Shown here: piece by piece, positions 1 to 6,593 of the stretch
Layout: the number at the start of each line of letters is the position of its first letter
How positions within the stretch are numbered: the stretch's first letter is position 1
Source: Bacillota bacterium
GTDB taxonomy: Bacteria > Bacillota > Clostridia > Lachnospirales > Lachnospiraceae
Reading direction: 5' to 3'
DNA length: 8,975 nt
Assembly: GCA_023436765.1 (NCBI GenBank)
Contig: JAEZHX010000074.1
Coordinates: 1-8,975 of the forward strand
Notes under the pieces: model-generated
What the model was told of the DNA's origin: nothing
Databases searched by the model: none
The model's input: only the letters and a program-made list of their open reading frames with translations
Translations under genes and position numbers: made by a program

Positions 1-1058
1 AGGTCTATCGCATATAAGCTTTCAAAATTATAATTTCCCTTCTCATCCTTCGGAGTCTTCTCCCTGTCAACGAAATAATTATCTACGGCAATCGGATGTG
101 GCTTCAGGCCATGCGCCTGCAGCTGGATGGAGAGCCGGTAGGAAAATGTGGTCTTACCGGAAGAAGAGGGTCCCGCAACCATGATGAACTTCTTGCCACC
201 GGCGTTTTTGATTGCCTCAGCTATCTTACTGATCTTCATCTCCTGCAGAGCTTCCTGAACCAATATCAGATCATTTATTTTTCCCTTGGCTATGATGTCA
301 TTCAGAGCACCGACATTCTCAAGCTCCATCATCTTAGCCCATTCATTGGATTCCTTCATGGTATAGTACAGCTTCCGATGTGGAACGAACTTCCCCACCT
401 GATCCGGAGTCTTTTCATTCGGGAGGATGAGGACGAAGCCGTCATCATAGGCAGCCAGATCAAAATACTTAAGCATACCCGTACTCGGAGGCATATATCC
501 GTAATAATAATCTTCAAAGCCATCGAGATTATAGATGTTCGCTTTGGAAACTCTGCGATATTTGAACAGCTTCTCCTTATCGAACATACGGTAATGTCGG
601 AACAGCTCAATCGCATCATCCGTTCCGATGCTTCTCTTTAGGAAGGGGATATCCCTTGCGATTATATCCTTCATTCTCTTCTTTACCGCTGCGATTCGTT
701 CCTCCGTAATCGGAATCGTTCCGTCATAATCACAGTAAAGACCGTCACCAATCGCGTACTCCACGGAAACCTTCTTTACATTTTCTGCACCGAATTCAGC
801 GTAGAAGGCCTTCAGCATGATTAAAATCATACCGCGCATATAGGTTTTATGTCCGGTGTCCTCCATCGTGGTTACAAAACGGACCTGGCAATCCTGAGTT
901 ACAGTTTTAAATAGTTCGCGTAATTTATTATTTACAAAGGCAAGAATAATGTCGGAGGAATAATCCTTCCGGTACTCCTCTGCAATCTTTTGTAGGCTGG
1001 TATTCACCGGATATTCCTTAACTGTACCATTGATTTCAACCTTTACCGTATGATTCAT
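1..1058 (-). CDS. TGS-domain/uridine kinase-like fusion protein (nucleoside kinase family), C-terminus beyond window
   Basis: This open frame of 352 codons has no stop before the window edge, so the 3' end is missing. Residues 1 to about 65 resemble a TGS domain, the small beta-grasp domain found at the N-terminus of threonyl-tRNA synthetase. The middle part (about 65-285) resembles the threonyl/alanyl-tRNA synthetase second additional domain region found in this family. A Walker A motif GPSSSGKT lies at residues 296-303, followed by AVDNYF at 324-329, the uridine kinase/phosphoribulokinase-type region. From family knowledge these fusions are about 550 residues long and are annotated as nucleoside or uridine kinases; the true substrate is not evident here. 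The start ATG at 1058 is preceded by GAGGAG with 9-nt spacing, and the Shine-Dalgarno overlaps the trmK stop codon, so translation is probably coupled to trmK. The catalytic C-terminal half cannot be judged. Confidence 0.85.
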   Translation of the reverse strand, partial: MNHTVKVEINGTVKEYPVNTSLQKIAEEYRKDYSSDIILAFVNNKLRELFKTVTQDCQVRFVTTMEDTGHKTYMRGMILIMLKAFYAEFGAENVKKVSVEYAIGDGLYCDYDGTIPITEERIAAVKKRMKDIIARDIPFLKRSIGTDDAIELFRHYRMFDKEKLFKYRRVSKANIYNLDGFEDYYYGYMPPSTGMLKYFDLAAYDDGFVLILPNEKTPDQVGKFVPHRKLYYTMKESNEWAKMMELENVGALNDIIAKGKINDLILVQEALQEMKISKIAEAIKNAGGKKFIMVAGPSSSGKTTFSYRLSIQLQAHGLKPHPIAVDNYFVDREKTPKDEKGNYNFESLYAID

Positions 1059-1071
1059 CGTACATTTCTCC

Positions 1072-1788
1072 TCACTCTTCAAAGTAATGAAGGGCCTGAC
1101 CGATCAGTTCAAGCTCCTCCTTGATTTCCTGCTGCCGCACCAGTGACTGCTCTGTGGAAATCTCCGATAATGACTTATAAATCGTTTTCAATTGCTGCTT
1201 TTCCCGGATCAGATATTCCCTCAACACAGGATCCTTATGTTCCAGCAGGAGCTTTCCGTAGTAAAAATGTTCCCTGTCAGTAAGCTCATAGGACCTGACA
1301 TCCGGTATTATCCTGTCTGTTTCTGCTTTTATACAGCAATAATATTTACCATCCTCTATCAGCATATTCTCAGCCGTGATAAAGAAGCCATAATCACGAA
1401 GTACTTCCCTAACCAGATAAATTTCCGACTGGGGCTGGAGGATCAGTTCCTTGGTATCTGATAGTACCTCGGGCCGGTCACTTAGAATCTGCCTCATCAG
1501 TGCCCCTCCCATTCCGGCAATCAGGATTGTATCCGCTTCTCCCGGTTGTAGTAGCTTGATTCCGTCCGATCTTCGTACTTCTATGATGGATTCAAACCCG
1601 TATTTCCTTATATTTTCCTTTGCCCTCTCTATCGGCCCCTTATTGATGTCCATGGCGATGACATGAGGAGAAAGCTTCTTCTCTGCCAGATAGATAGAGA
1701 TATAGGCGTGGTCGCAGCCCACATCGGCAACACGGTTACCCGGTGTCACCAAGTCTGCTACCGCCTGTAAACGTTTTGATAGCTGCAT
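1072..1788 (-). CDS. trmK: tRNA (adenine(22)-N1)-methyltransferase TrmK
   Basis: 238-residue class I SAM-dependent methyltransferase of the TrmK/YqfN family, which in Gram-positive bacteria methylates N1 of A22 in the D-loop of certain tRNAs. The SAM-binding motif I DVGCDHAY is at residues 22-29, the acidic strand-2 motif MDIN at 46-49, SDG at 74-76, the family GMGG at 92-95 and ILQPQS at 116-121. The C-terminal part (about 180-238) is charged and helical, consistent with the coiled-coil tail of TrmK. The length fits the family. The ATG is preceded by TGGAGAG at suitable spacing. It lies downstream of rpoD, as in Bacillus, but 340 nt away, with a terminator-like hairpin between them and its own candidate promoter. 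Only 13 nt separate its stop from the next start. The Nif3-like gene that often follows trmK in Firmicutes is not here; a TGS-kinase gene takes that place. Confidence 0.93.
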   Translation of the reverse strand: MQLSKRLQAVADLVTPGNRVADVGCDHAYISIYLAEKKLSPHVIAMDINKGPIERAKENIRKYGFESIIEVRRSDGIKLLQPGEADTILIAGMGGALMRQILSDRPEVLSDTKELILQPQSEIYLVREVLRDYGFFITAENMLIEDGKYYCCIKAETDRIIPDVRSYELTDREHFYYGKLLLEHKDPVLREYLIREKQQLKTIYKSLSEISTEQSLVRQQEIKEELELIGQALHYFEE

Positions 1789-1812
1789 GTTCTCTCTCCA
1801 ATGTTACGTAGC

Positions 1813-1830
1813 TCCGGTTCCAAAACCGGA
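1813..1830 (-). promoter_or_regulatory. Perfect 7-bp hairpin in the trmK leader
   Basis: TCCGGTT and AACCGGA flank a 4-nt loop, forming a compact GC-containing hairpin that ends 24 nt ahead of the trmK ATG and about 12 nt before its GGAG. There is no T-run after it, so it is unlikely to terminate. It could affect translation start or mRNA stability, or be a protein-binding palindrome. Confidence 0.5.
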
Positions 1831-1857
1831 CGAAATGATGTCCTCTTACTATTCATT

Positions 1858-1887
1858 ATGTTACCATAATTATGTATTATTTGCCAA
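1858..1887 (-). promoter_or_regulatory. Candidate promoter for trmK and the TGS-kinase gene
   Basis: On the minus strand, TTGGCA (1887-1882, five of six matches to the -35 consensus) is followed after 18 nt by TAACAT (1863-1858, four of six matches to the -10). Transcription would start near 1851, leaving a leader of about 62 nt that includes the 1813-1830 hairpin. The surrounding DNA is A/T-rich, as expected for a promoter. Confidence 0.4.
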
Positions 1888-1920
1888 CTGTAAAATCTAT
1901 AGCGCACTATTCCTAATAAC

Positions 1921-1963
1921 TGTTTGGATGTCCTATTCTGTTTGGATGCCCTATTCTGTTTGA
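1921..1963. repeat. 18-bp tandem repeat, 2.4 copies
   Basis: Two adjacent 18-nt units, 1921-1938 and 1939-1956, differ at one position (TGTTTGGATGTCCTATTC versus TGTTTGGATGCCCTATTC), and a third partial unit begins at 1957 (TGTTTG). It lies upstream of the candidate trmK promoter. Function is unknown; it may be an operator array or a slippage product. Confidence 0.85.
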
Positions 1964-1997
1964 GCTGTAGTTCCCGGCTGATCCATAGCTACAACTA

Positions 1998-2081
1998 AAA
2001 TATAAGAGGCATCTTGTACCTCCAATCATACTCCGTCTGCTGAGCAAATCGGGATAATGGAGCGTAACCGGTGCCTCTTAT
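1998..2081 (-). terminator. Long-looped hairpin after rpoD, probable terminator
   Basis: A perfect 10-bp inverted repeat (ATAAGAGGCA read on the minus strand at 2081-2072, complement at 2011-2002) encloses a 60-nt loop. It is followed on the minus strand by ATTTTAG. The loop can form further pairing (CTCCA with TGGAG, flanked by short GTTAC/GTAC pairing) and a small TGC-TCA-GCA hairpin. It begins 48 nt after the rpoD stop. The stem is modest and the T-run short, so termination may be partial. Confidence 0.5.
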
Positions 2082-2128
2082 TTCTATGAATGTCATAATG
2101 AAATAGATTCCTATTTACTTCAAATTAT

Positions 2129-3223
2129 CTATTCAAGGTAATCCTTCAGCTTCCTGCTGCGGCTCGGATGCCTGAGCTTACGGAGGGCTTTGGCTTCAAT
2201 CTGGCGGATACGTTCTCTTGTTACGTTAAATTCCTTACCCACTTCCTCGAGGGTACGGGCACGGCCGTCATCCAAACCGAAACGCAGCCTGAGCACCTTC
2301 TGTTCTCTCTCTGTCAGAGTTCCCAGCACCTCCACCAGCTGCTCCTTCAGTAAGGTGAACGCAGCAGCATCAGCCGGAACCGGGACATTGTCATCCTGGA
2401 TGAAATCACCCAGATGGCTGTCCTCCTCTTCACCAATCGGCGTCTCTAAGGATACCGGCTCCTGGGAGATCTTCTGGATCTCACGGACACGATCCACCGG
2501 CATATTCATTACCTCTGAAATCTCCTCCGGAGAAGGTTCTCTGCCAAGCTCCTGCAAGAGCTGTCTCTGGACACGGGTCAGCTTATTGATTGTCTCCACC
2601 ATATGAACAGGAATACGGATCGTTCTTGCCTGGTCGGCGATGGCTCTCGTAATTGCCTGCCTGATCCACCAGGTAGCATAAGTACTGAATTTATAGCCCT
2701 TACGGTAGTCGAACTTCTCCACGGCCTTGATCAGACCAAGGTTACCTTCCTGGATCAGATCAAGGAACAGCATGCCTCTCCCGACATAACGCTTTGCAAT
2801 GCTGACTACCAGACGGAGATTTGCTTCTGCCAGCCTCTTCTTCGCATAATCATCCCCGTCCTCCATTTTTCTGGCAAGCTCAATCTCCTCATCCGCATTT
2901 AGGAGTGGTACCTTACCAATCTCCTTCAGATACATACGGACAGGGTCCTCGATATTAATGCCTTCCGGAATGGTTAAATCTATGGGCTCCAGATCTTCAT
3001 CCTCGTCCAGGATGATATCTTCCTCATCCTCCTCGGAGATCCTTAACACATCTACATTATGCTTGTCCAGGTAATCATAGATCTTCTCGATCCGCTGCGG
3101 ATCCAACTCCATATCAGCAAAAAAGTCATTGACCTCCTGAAATTCCAAGACATTTTTCTTCTTTTCGGCAAAGACCAAAAGTTCCTTCAGCCTCTCCGTA
3201 AATTTTGCAATATTCTCGTCCAT
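2129..3223 (-). CDS. rpoD: RNA polymerase primary sigma factor RpoD/SigA
   Basis: 364-residue housekeeping sigma-70 factor that directs RNA polymerase to -10/-35 promoters. Region 1.1 is short, followed by a very acidic linker (about 63-80). Region 1.2 begins at IEDPVRMYLKEIG (91-103). Regions 2.1-2.4 span about 128-205 and include the core-binding and promoter-melting stretch around FLDLIQEGNLGL (153-164) and the aromatic STYATWWIRQAI (180-191). Region 3 is about 208-280. Region 4 is about 290-360, with the -35-reading helix-turn-helix at about 324-351 (TLEEVGKEF, VTRERIRQIE). The length matches compact SigA proteins of Firmicutes and lacks the large insert of proteobacterial RpoD. ATG 3223 has GGAAGG 7 nt upstream. 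It lies 90 nt downstream of dnaG, giving a dgt-dnaG-rpoD order; a candidate internal promoter sits in that gap. Confidence 0.98.
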   Translation of the reverse strand: MDENIAKFTERLKELLVFAEKKKNVLEFQEVNDFFADMELDPQRIEKIYDYLDKHNVDVLRISEEDEEDIILDEDEDLEPIDLTIPEGINIEDPVRMYLKEIGKVPLLNADEEIELARKMEDGDDYAKKRLAEANLRLVVSIAKRYVGRGMLFLDLIQEGNLGLIKAVEKFDYRKGYKFSTYATWWIRQAITRAIADQARTIRIPVHMVETINKLTRVQRQLLQELGREPSPEEISEVMNMPVDRVREIQKISQEPVSLETPIGEEEDSHLGDFIQDDNVPVPADAAAFTLLKEQLVEVLGTLTEREQKVLRLRFGLDDGRARTLEEVGKEFNVTRERIRQIEAKALRKLRHPSRSRKLKDYLE

Positions 3224-3254
3224 AGATAATCCTTCCTTCTTAAACTCTTTTTAT

Positions 3255-3284
3255 ATTTTAACCATCATTTGATGAAATATGCAA
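3255..3284 (-). promoter_or_regulatory. Candidate internal promoter for rpoD
   Basis: On the minus strand, TTGCAT (3284-3279) is followed after 18 nt by TAAAAT (3260-3255), which matches the -10 consensus at five of six positions. The -35 is weaker (three of six). Transcription would start near 3248 and give a leader of about 25 nt that includes the GGAAGG ribosome binding site. This would allow rpoD expression independent of dgt-dnaG, a known arrangement for sigma operons. Confidence 0.4.
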
Positions 3285-3313
3285 TTCCTGCTATACGGGC
3301 AGTCCTACCCCAT

Positions 3314-5104
3314 CTATGACAGTAGTTTTGACAGGTTCCTCTTTAGCTCCGCCTTCTGTATTATGATTTTCTGCAGCAGGGCGGTATCATTGTCTTCAAT
3401 TGCTCTCATGCTCTGCTTGTCCAGGCTGTTTTCCTTCAGTCGAAGGACTGTATCGTACAGTGCCTTGTGCATTCCGGCTTCATCCATCTCTCCCTGGATT
3501 CCAGCGGAAAATAACGCAGCCACCTCCGATTGTTCCTCCTTACTGGTAAAGCAGTTAATAATCTTAGCCGGCTTTACTTCCTGCACCGTTTCATATTCAT
3601 GAAATACCAGCCGGGCCACCTCCGCATAGATCCCTTCGGTAAAATCCTCCGGCCCTAAAATTCCCTTCACCTTATCATACAGAGTATGATCCTCGATCAG
3701 CCAGGTAAGCATCAGCTTCTGGGACTTAGAGATGCCGTCCTCCGGTGCCTTACGGAATCTGCCCGTATCGCTGTGGGACTCCTTCGCATCACCTGCACCG
3801 ACGACAATCTGTGAACCAAACCGGTTTACTAATTTCCGTAGGAGCTCCACGTCAATCTGATAGGTTTTCGCTACCGCGTCTATATAGAAATTCCGCTCCA
3901 ACTCCTCTGAAAAGCCCAAAAGCTTCTTCGCAGTCTCATGGAAGAATTTTGTCTTCTGCTCCGGATCGTTCAGGTCATAACCCCTCTGTAAGATCTCAAT
4001 CTCGAAGAAGAAGCTGCTCTTCGCTTCCGCTATTCTCTTCTTGTATTCCTCGGCTCCGAGGGCTTTGATGAACTCATCCGGATCCTTATAGGGTTTCATG
4101 TTAATGATCTTGATGGTCAGGCCGGCCTCCTTCAAGATGGGAATCGCCCTGAGAGCTGCCTGGATTCCTGCCTCATCACTGTCAAAGGTCAGAAGCACCT
4201 CGTTCGTATACCTCTTCAGCAGATTGGCATGGAATACCGTAAAGGCTGTTCCCAAAGATGCAACTGCATTGGTAAATCCAGCCTGATGCAAAGCAATCAC
4301 ATCCATATAGCCTTCGCAGATCAGAAAGGAGGAGGCTCTGGAGGTTCTGGCGAAGTTCAAACCATACAGATTCCTGCTCTTGTCAAAAAGCCTGGTTTCC
4401 GGAGAGTTCAGATATTTCGGTACTTCAGGTCCGGCCTTACCCATGATTCTTCCGCCGAAGCCAATGACCCGGTGGTTGGCATCCATAATAGGGAACATCA
4501 CTCTGTCCCAGAATTTATCGTAACCGCCCCTTCTCTCATCATAGGAAACCAAACCGGACTGTTTTAGGAAGTCATCCTCGTACCCGAGTCCCTTCAGATA
4601 TTTAAACAAATCGTCGCTGTACTTATTCGCATAACCCAATCCAAACTGTTTTATTGTTTCTTCAGTCAGCCCGCGGTTCACAAGATATTCGTGAGCTGCT
4701 TGTCCACGGGAGGATTTTAACTGGTAATAGAAATATTTCGCTGCTTCCTTATTTACCTCCAGCAGTCTGCTCTTTAAATCAGCCTGTTTTCTTGCTTCCT
4801 CTGAATATTCCTGCTCAGGAAGGTTAATTCCCGCCCGTTCCGCTAGGAATTTCAAGGCCTCCACGAAGGTATAATTCTCATATTCCATGATGAAGGTGAA
4901 TACATTTCCACCGACACCGCACCCGAAGCAGTGATACATCTGCTTGGAGGCACTCACGGAGAAGGAAGGTGTCTTCTCATTATGGAACGGGCAAAGTCCC
5001 ATATGGTTGCTTCCCTTTTTCTGCAATCTTATGTAGGAGCCGATAATACTGACAATGTCACTTCTGCTCCTGACCTCCTCAACTAGCTCATCGGGGTAAA
5101 ACAA
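3314..5104 (-). CDS. dnaG: DNA primase DnaG (TTG start)
   Basis: 596-residue primase that makes RNA primers at the replication fork. I chose the TTG at 5104. GGGAGG lies 8 nt upstream, and the encoded protein then begins (M)FYPDELVEEV, the usual DnaG N-terminus. The in-frame ATG at 5149 would add 15 atypical residues, overlap dgt by 16 nt and lack a good ribosome binding site. With the TTG start, the CHC2 zinc finger is C38-x2-H41-x17-C59-x2-C62. The RNA polymerase core domain follows, with the TOPRIM motifs EGYMDV (Glu264) and DSD (Asp308, Asp310). The region after about residue 440 is the poorly conserved C-terminal helicase-binding part. It is 29 nt downstream of dgt and 90 nt upstream of rpoD, so it is almost certainly co-transcribed with dgt. 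Confidence 0.96.
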   Translation of the reverse strand: MFYPDELVEEVRSRSDIVSIIGSYIRLQKKGSNHMGLCPFHNEKTPSFSVSASKQMYHCFGCGVGGNVFTFIMEYENYTFVEALKFLAERAGINLPEQEYSEEARKQADLKSRLLEVNKEAAKYFYYQLKSSRGQAAHEYLVNRGLTEETIKQFGLGYANKYSDDLFKYLKGLGYEDDFLKQSGLVSYDERRGGYDKFWDRVMFPIMDANHRVIGFGGRIMGKAGPEVPKYLNSPETRLFDKSRNLYGLNFARTSRASSFLICEGYMDVIALHQAGFTNAVASLGTAFTVFHANLLKRYTNEVLLTFDSDEAGIQAALRAIPILKEAGLTIKIINMKPYKDPDEFIKALGAEEYKKRIAEAKSSFFFEIEILQRGYDLNDPEQKTKFFHETAKKLLGFSEELERNFYIDAVAKTYQIDVELLRKLVNRFGSQIVVGAGDAKESHSDTGRFRKAPEDGISKSQKLMLTWLIEDHTLYDKVKGILGPEDFTEGIYAEVARLVFHEYETVQEVKPAKIINCFTSKEEQSEVAALFSAGIQGEMDEAGMHKALYDTVLRLKENSLDKQSMRAIEDNDTALLQKIIIQKAELKRNLSKLLS

Positions 5105-5133
5105 TCGGTACACCTCCCATCGGATCAATATTC

Positions 5134-6156
5134 TTAGTAGACACTCCATGCGGATGGGATCATCAGTTCCTTGAACTTGGTCACCGCATACCGGTCCGTC
5201 ATGCCTGCGATATAATCACAGACTACCTGATGAGGCGGGTCCGCGGGTTGTTCCATCCGGATATAGAATTCCTCCGGAAGGAGTTCCAGGTGATCCATGT
5301 AATATTTGAACAGTTGTTCCAAGAGGCGTTCTGCCTGTTCCTCCTGGCTCTTCGCCCTTTTATTCAGGTAGACGCTCGCAAACATGAATTCCCTGAGCTT
5401 CTTCATACCCTTCTCAATCTCCGGTGACATGATAATATCATTCTGGTTCTCACTGTTACTGACGATGTCATGAATCATCGTATTCAGCCGTTCATCGAGG
5501 CTGTGCCCCAGTGCATCGGTGTATTCCCTCGGGATATCCTCCTCGGAGATAATCTGTCCGCGTATGGCATCATCAATATCATGGTTGATATAAGCTATCT
5601 TATCGCATAGCCTTACTATCTTCCCTTCCAGGGTGGACGGTTTTCCCGCTGTCTGATGATTCCGGATCCCATCCCTGACTTCCCAGGTTAGGTTAAGACC
5701 TTTGCCGTGCTTCTCCAGACATTCTACGACACGGATACTCTGCAGATGGTGTTCAAAGCCACCGGGGCAGATCCGGTCCAGTGCCCTTTCCCCCGCATGC
5801 CCGAAGGGGGTATGTCCGAGATCATGGCCTAAGGCAATTGCCTCCGTCAGATCCTCATTCAGCCTTAATGCTTTTGCGATTGTTCTTGCAATCTGGGATA
5901 CCTCCAGGGTATGGGTCAGCCTGGTCCGGTAGTGATCACCCTCTGGTGCCAGGAATACCTGAGTCTTATCCTTCAGTCTACGGAATGCCTTGGAATGGAT
6001 GATCCTATCCCTGTCCCGCTGATAAACCGGACGGATGTCACAGGGATCCTCATGGGTATCCCTTCCTTTGGAACAATCAGAGAACGCCGCATAGGGACTT
6101 AGGATTTCATGTTCTCTTTGCTCCAGCTTCTGTCTGATATTTAATTTCTGCTCCAT
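5134..6156 (-). CDS. dgt: dGTPase-like deoxynucleoside triphosphate triphosphohydrolase (HD domain)
   Basis: 340-residue HD-superfamily protein of the dGTPase family. Family members cleave dNTPs to deoxynucleoside plus tripolyphosphate; substrate specificity cannot be read from sequence alone. The N-terminal conserved stretch YQRDRDRIIHSKAFRRL is at 45-61. HD metal-site residues visible are His82 (RLTHTLEVSQIAR), His111-Asp112 (LGHDLGHTPFGHAGE, 109-123) and probably Asp193 or Asp195 in YINHDIDDAI (189-198). The length fits the shorter Gram-positive class. ATG 6156 has AGGAGG 7 nt upstream, just after a 5-bp GC hairpin. It is the first gene of the dgt-dnaG-rpoD operon, 29 nt ahead of the dnaG TTG, which fits dNTP pool control sharing expression with replication priming. 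An inverted repeat in the leader suggests post-transcriptional control, though that is inference. Confidence 0.94.
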   Translation of the reverse strand: MEQKLNIRQKLEQREHEILSPYAAFSDCSKGRDTHEDPCDIRPVYQRDRDRIIHSKAFRRLKDKTQVFLAPEGDHYRTRLTHTLEVSQIARTIAKALRLNEDLTEAIALGHDLGHTPFGHAGERALDRICPGGFEHHLQSIRVVECLEKHGKGLNLTWEVRDGIRNHQTAGKPSTLEGKIVRLCDKIAYINHDIDDAIRGQIISEEDIPREYTDALGHSLDERLNTMIHDIVSNSENQNDIIMSPEIEKGMKKLREFMFASVYLNKRAKSQEEQAERLLEQLFKYYMDHLELLPEEFYIRMEQPADPPHQVVCDYIAGMTDRYAVTKFKELMIPSAWSVY

Positions 6157-6172
6157 GTAATATCCTCCTATA

Positions 6173-6243
6173 CCGCCGCAGGCGGATCAAAGCCCGGAAG
6201 AACAAGTGGTGAGCCTCCTAATGTGAAACTCCGTTGTTCTTCC
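6173..6243 (-). promoter_or_regulatory. Structured leader of dgt: 10-bp inverted repeat plus GC hairpin
   Basis: On the transcribed strand, GGAAGAACAA (6243-6234) is perfectly complementary to TTGTTCTTCC (6205-6196) across a 28-nt loop. The loop contains AGGAGG (6219-6214), which is 8 nt ahead of the TTG that opens the second arm. No T-run follows, so it is not a terminator. Next comes a 5-bp hairpin CCGCC-TGC-GGCGG (6185-6173), ending 4 nt before the AGGAGG of dgt. The structures are visible in sequence; a regulatory role is inferred. I could not match it to a known riboswitch class. Confidence 0.5.
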
Positions 6244-6469
6244 TTAGCGAATGGCCTTCCACTCACTTTGTGAAGATGACAATCCTCACACGTTTCAAAG
6301 AAAGATCAATTGGTCAGAATATGCTCGAGCTTAATATTACTATTCTCTCTGCGAAATATACATATGGCAGATTAGCACCTATACTACTAATATTCTACAA
6401 GGTCTTCCTATTTCCTTTTTTTATTTTGAAGATTTATCAAATGATCTATGTATGAAAAGATCCCAATTC

Positions 6470-6495
6470 AAAAATGTCAGCTTCGCAGACATTTT
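6470..6495 (-). terminator. Second hairpin with T-run, possible back-up terminator
   Basis: An 8-bp perfect inverted repeat (AAAATGTC/GACATTTT, arms 6488-6495 and 6471-6478) flanks a 9-nt loop that can form a further GC-GAA-GC pairing. On the minus strand the right arm runs into TTTTT. It lies 21 nt beyond the main terminator. The stem is A/T-rich and would be a weak terminator alone; the T-rich arm also abuts a possible dgt promoter. Confidence 0.4.
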
Positions 6496-6511
6496 ATGAA
6501 TCATGAATAAC

Positions 6512-6593
6512 AAAAAGGTTTTACAGAGAGTTCCCGGAGCTGAAACCGGGCGAAGCCCGCTATCCCAAACCGATGTGACACCTCTGTAAAACC
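6512..6593 (-). terminator. Intrinsic terminator of the feo operon, long-looped
   Basis: A perfect 12-bp inverted repeat (GGTTTTACAGAG at 6582-6593 read on the minus strand, with its complement at 6517-6528) closes a 53-nt loop. It is followed on the minus strand by TTTTTG (6516-6511). The loop holds its own hairpin, CGGGC-TTC-GCCCG. It lies 23 nt after the stop of the Cys-rich gene. No T-run follows the stem on the plus strand, so it acts on minus-strand transcription. Confidence 0.8.

Larger units (their letters stand above)
1789..2128 (-). promoter_or_regulatory. 340-nt intergenic region between rpoD and trmK
   Basis: No gene is supported here. Contents, in transcription order: an A/T-rich 7-bp inverted repeat around the rpoD stop (2127-2133 with 2102-2108), the long-looped hairpin (1998-2081), an 18-bp tandem repeat (1921-1963), a candidate trmK promoter (1858-1887), and a leader hairpin (1813-1830) just ahead of the trmK ribosome binding site. 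Confidence 0.6.

Noticed and set aside
96..641. Plus-strand open frame of 181 codons
   Set aside because: It lies wholly opposite the TGS-kinase gene, has no ribosome binding site or recognisable domain, and reads as an antisense shadow of a conserved coding sequence.
1811..1834. Similarity between the trmK leader hairpin and the loop of the feo terminator (AAACCGGACGAA at 1823-1834 versus AAACCGGGCGAA at 6543-6554)
   Set aside because: An 11-of-12 match between two short GC-rich stretches is expected by chance in a window of this size, and the wider alignment needs a gap and several mismatches, so I do not call a dispersed repeat.
5105..5149. ATG start of dnaG at 5149, overlapping dgt
   Set aside because: The Shine-Dalgarno position and family N-terminus both favour the TTG at 5104.
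6157..6300. Known riboswitch (THF, purine, T-box, ydaO types) in the dgt leader
   Set aside because: I looked for hallmark motifs such as the T-box AGGGTGG-ACCGCG and found none; only simple inverted repeats are present.
6234..6455. Plus-strand open frame of 73 codons in the feo-dgt intergenic region
   Set aside because: It has no good Shine-Dalgarno at its start, is A/T-rich, crosses the dgt leader and likely promoter region, and resembles no family I know.
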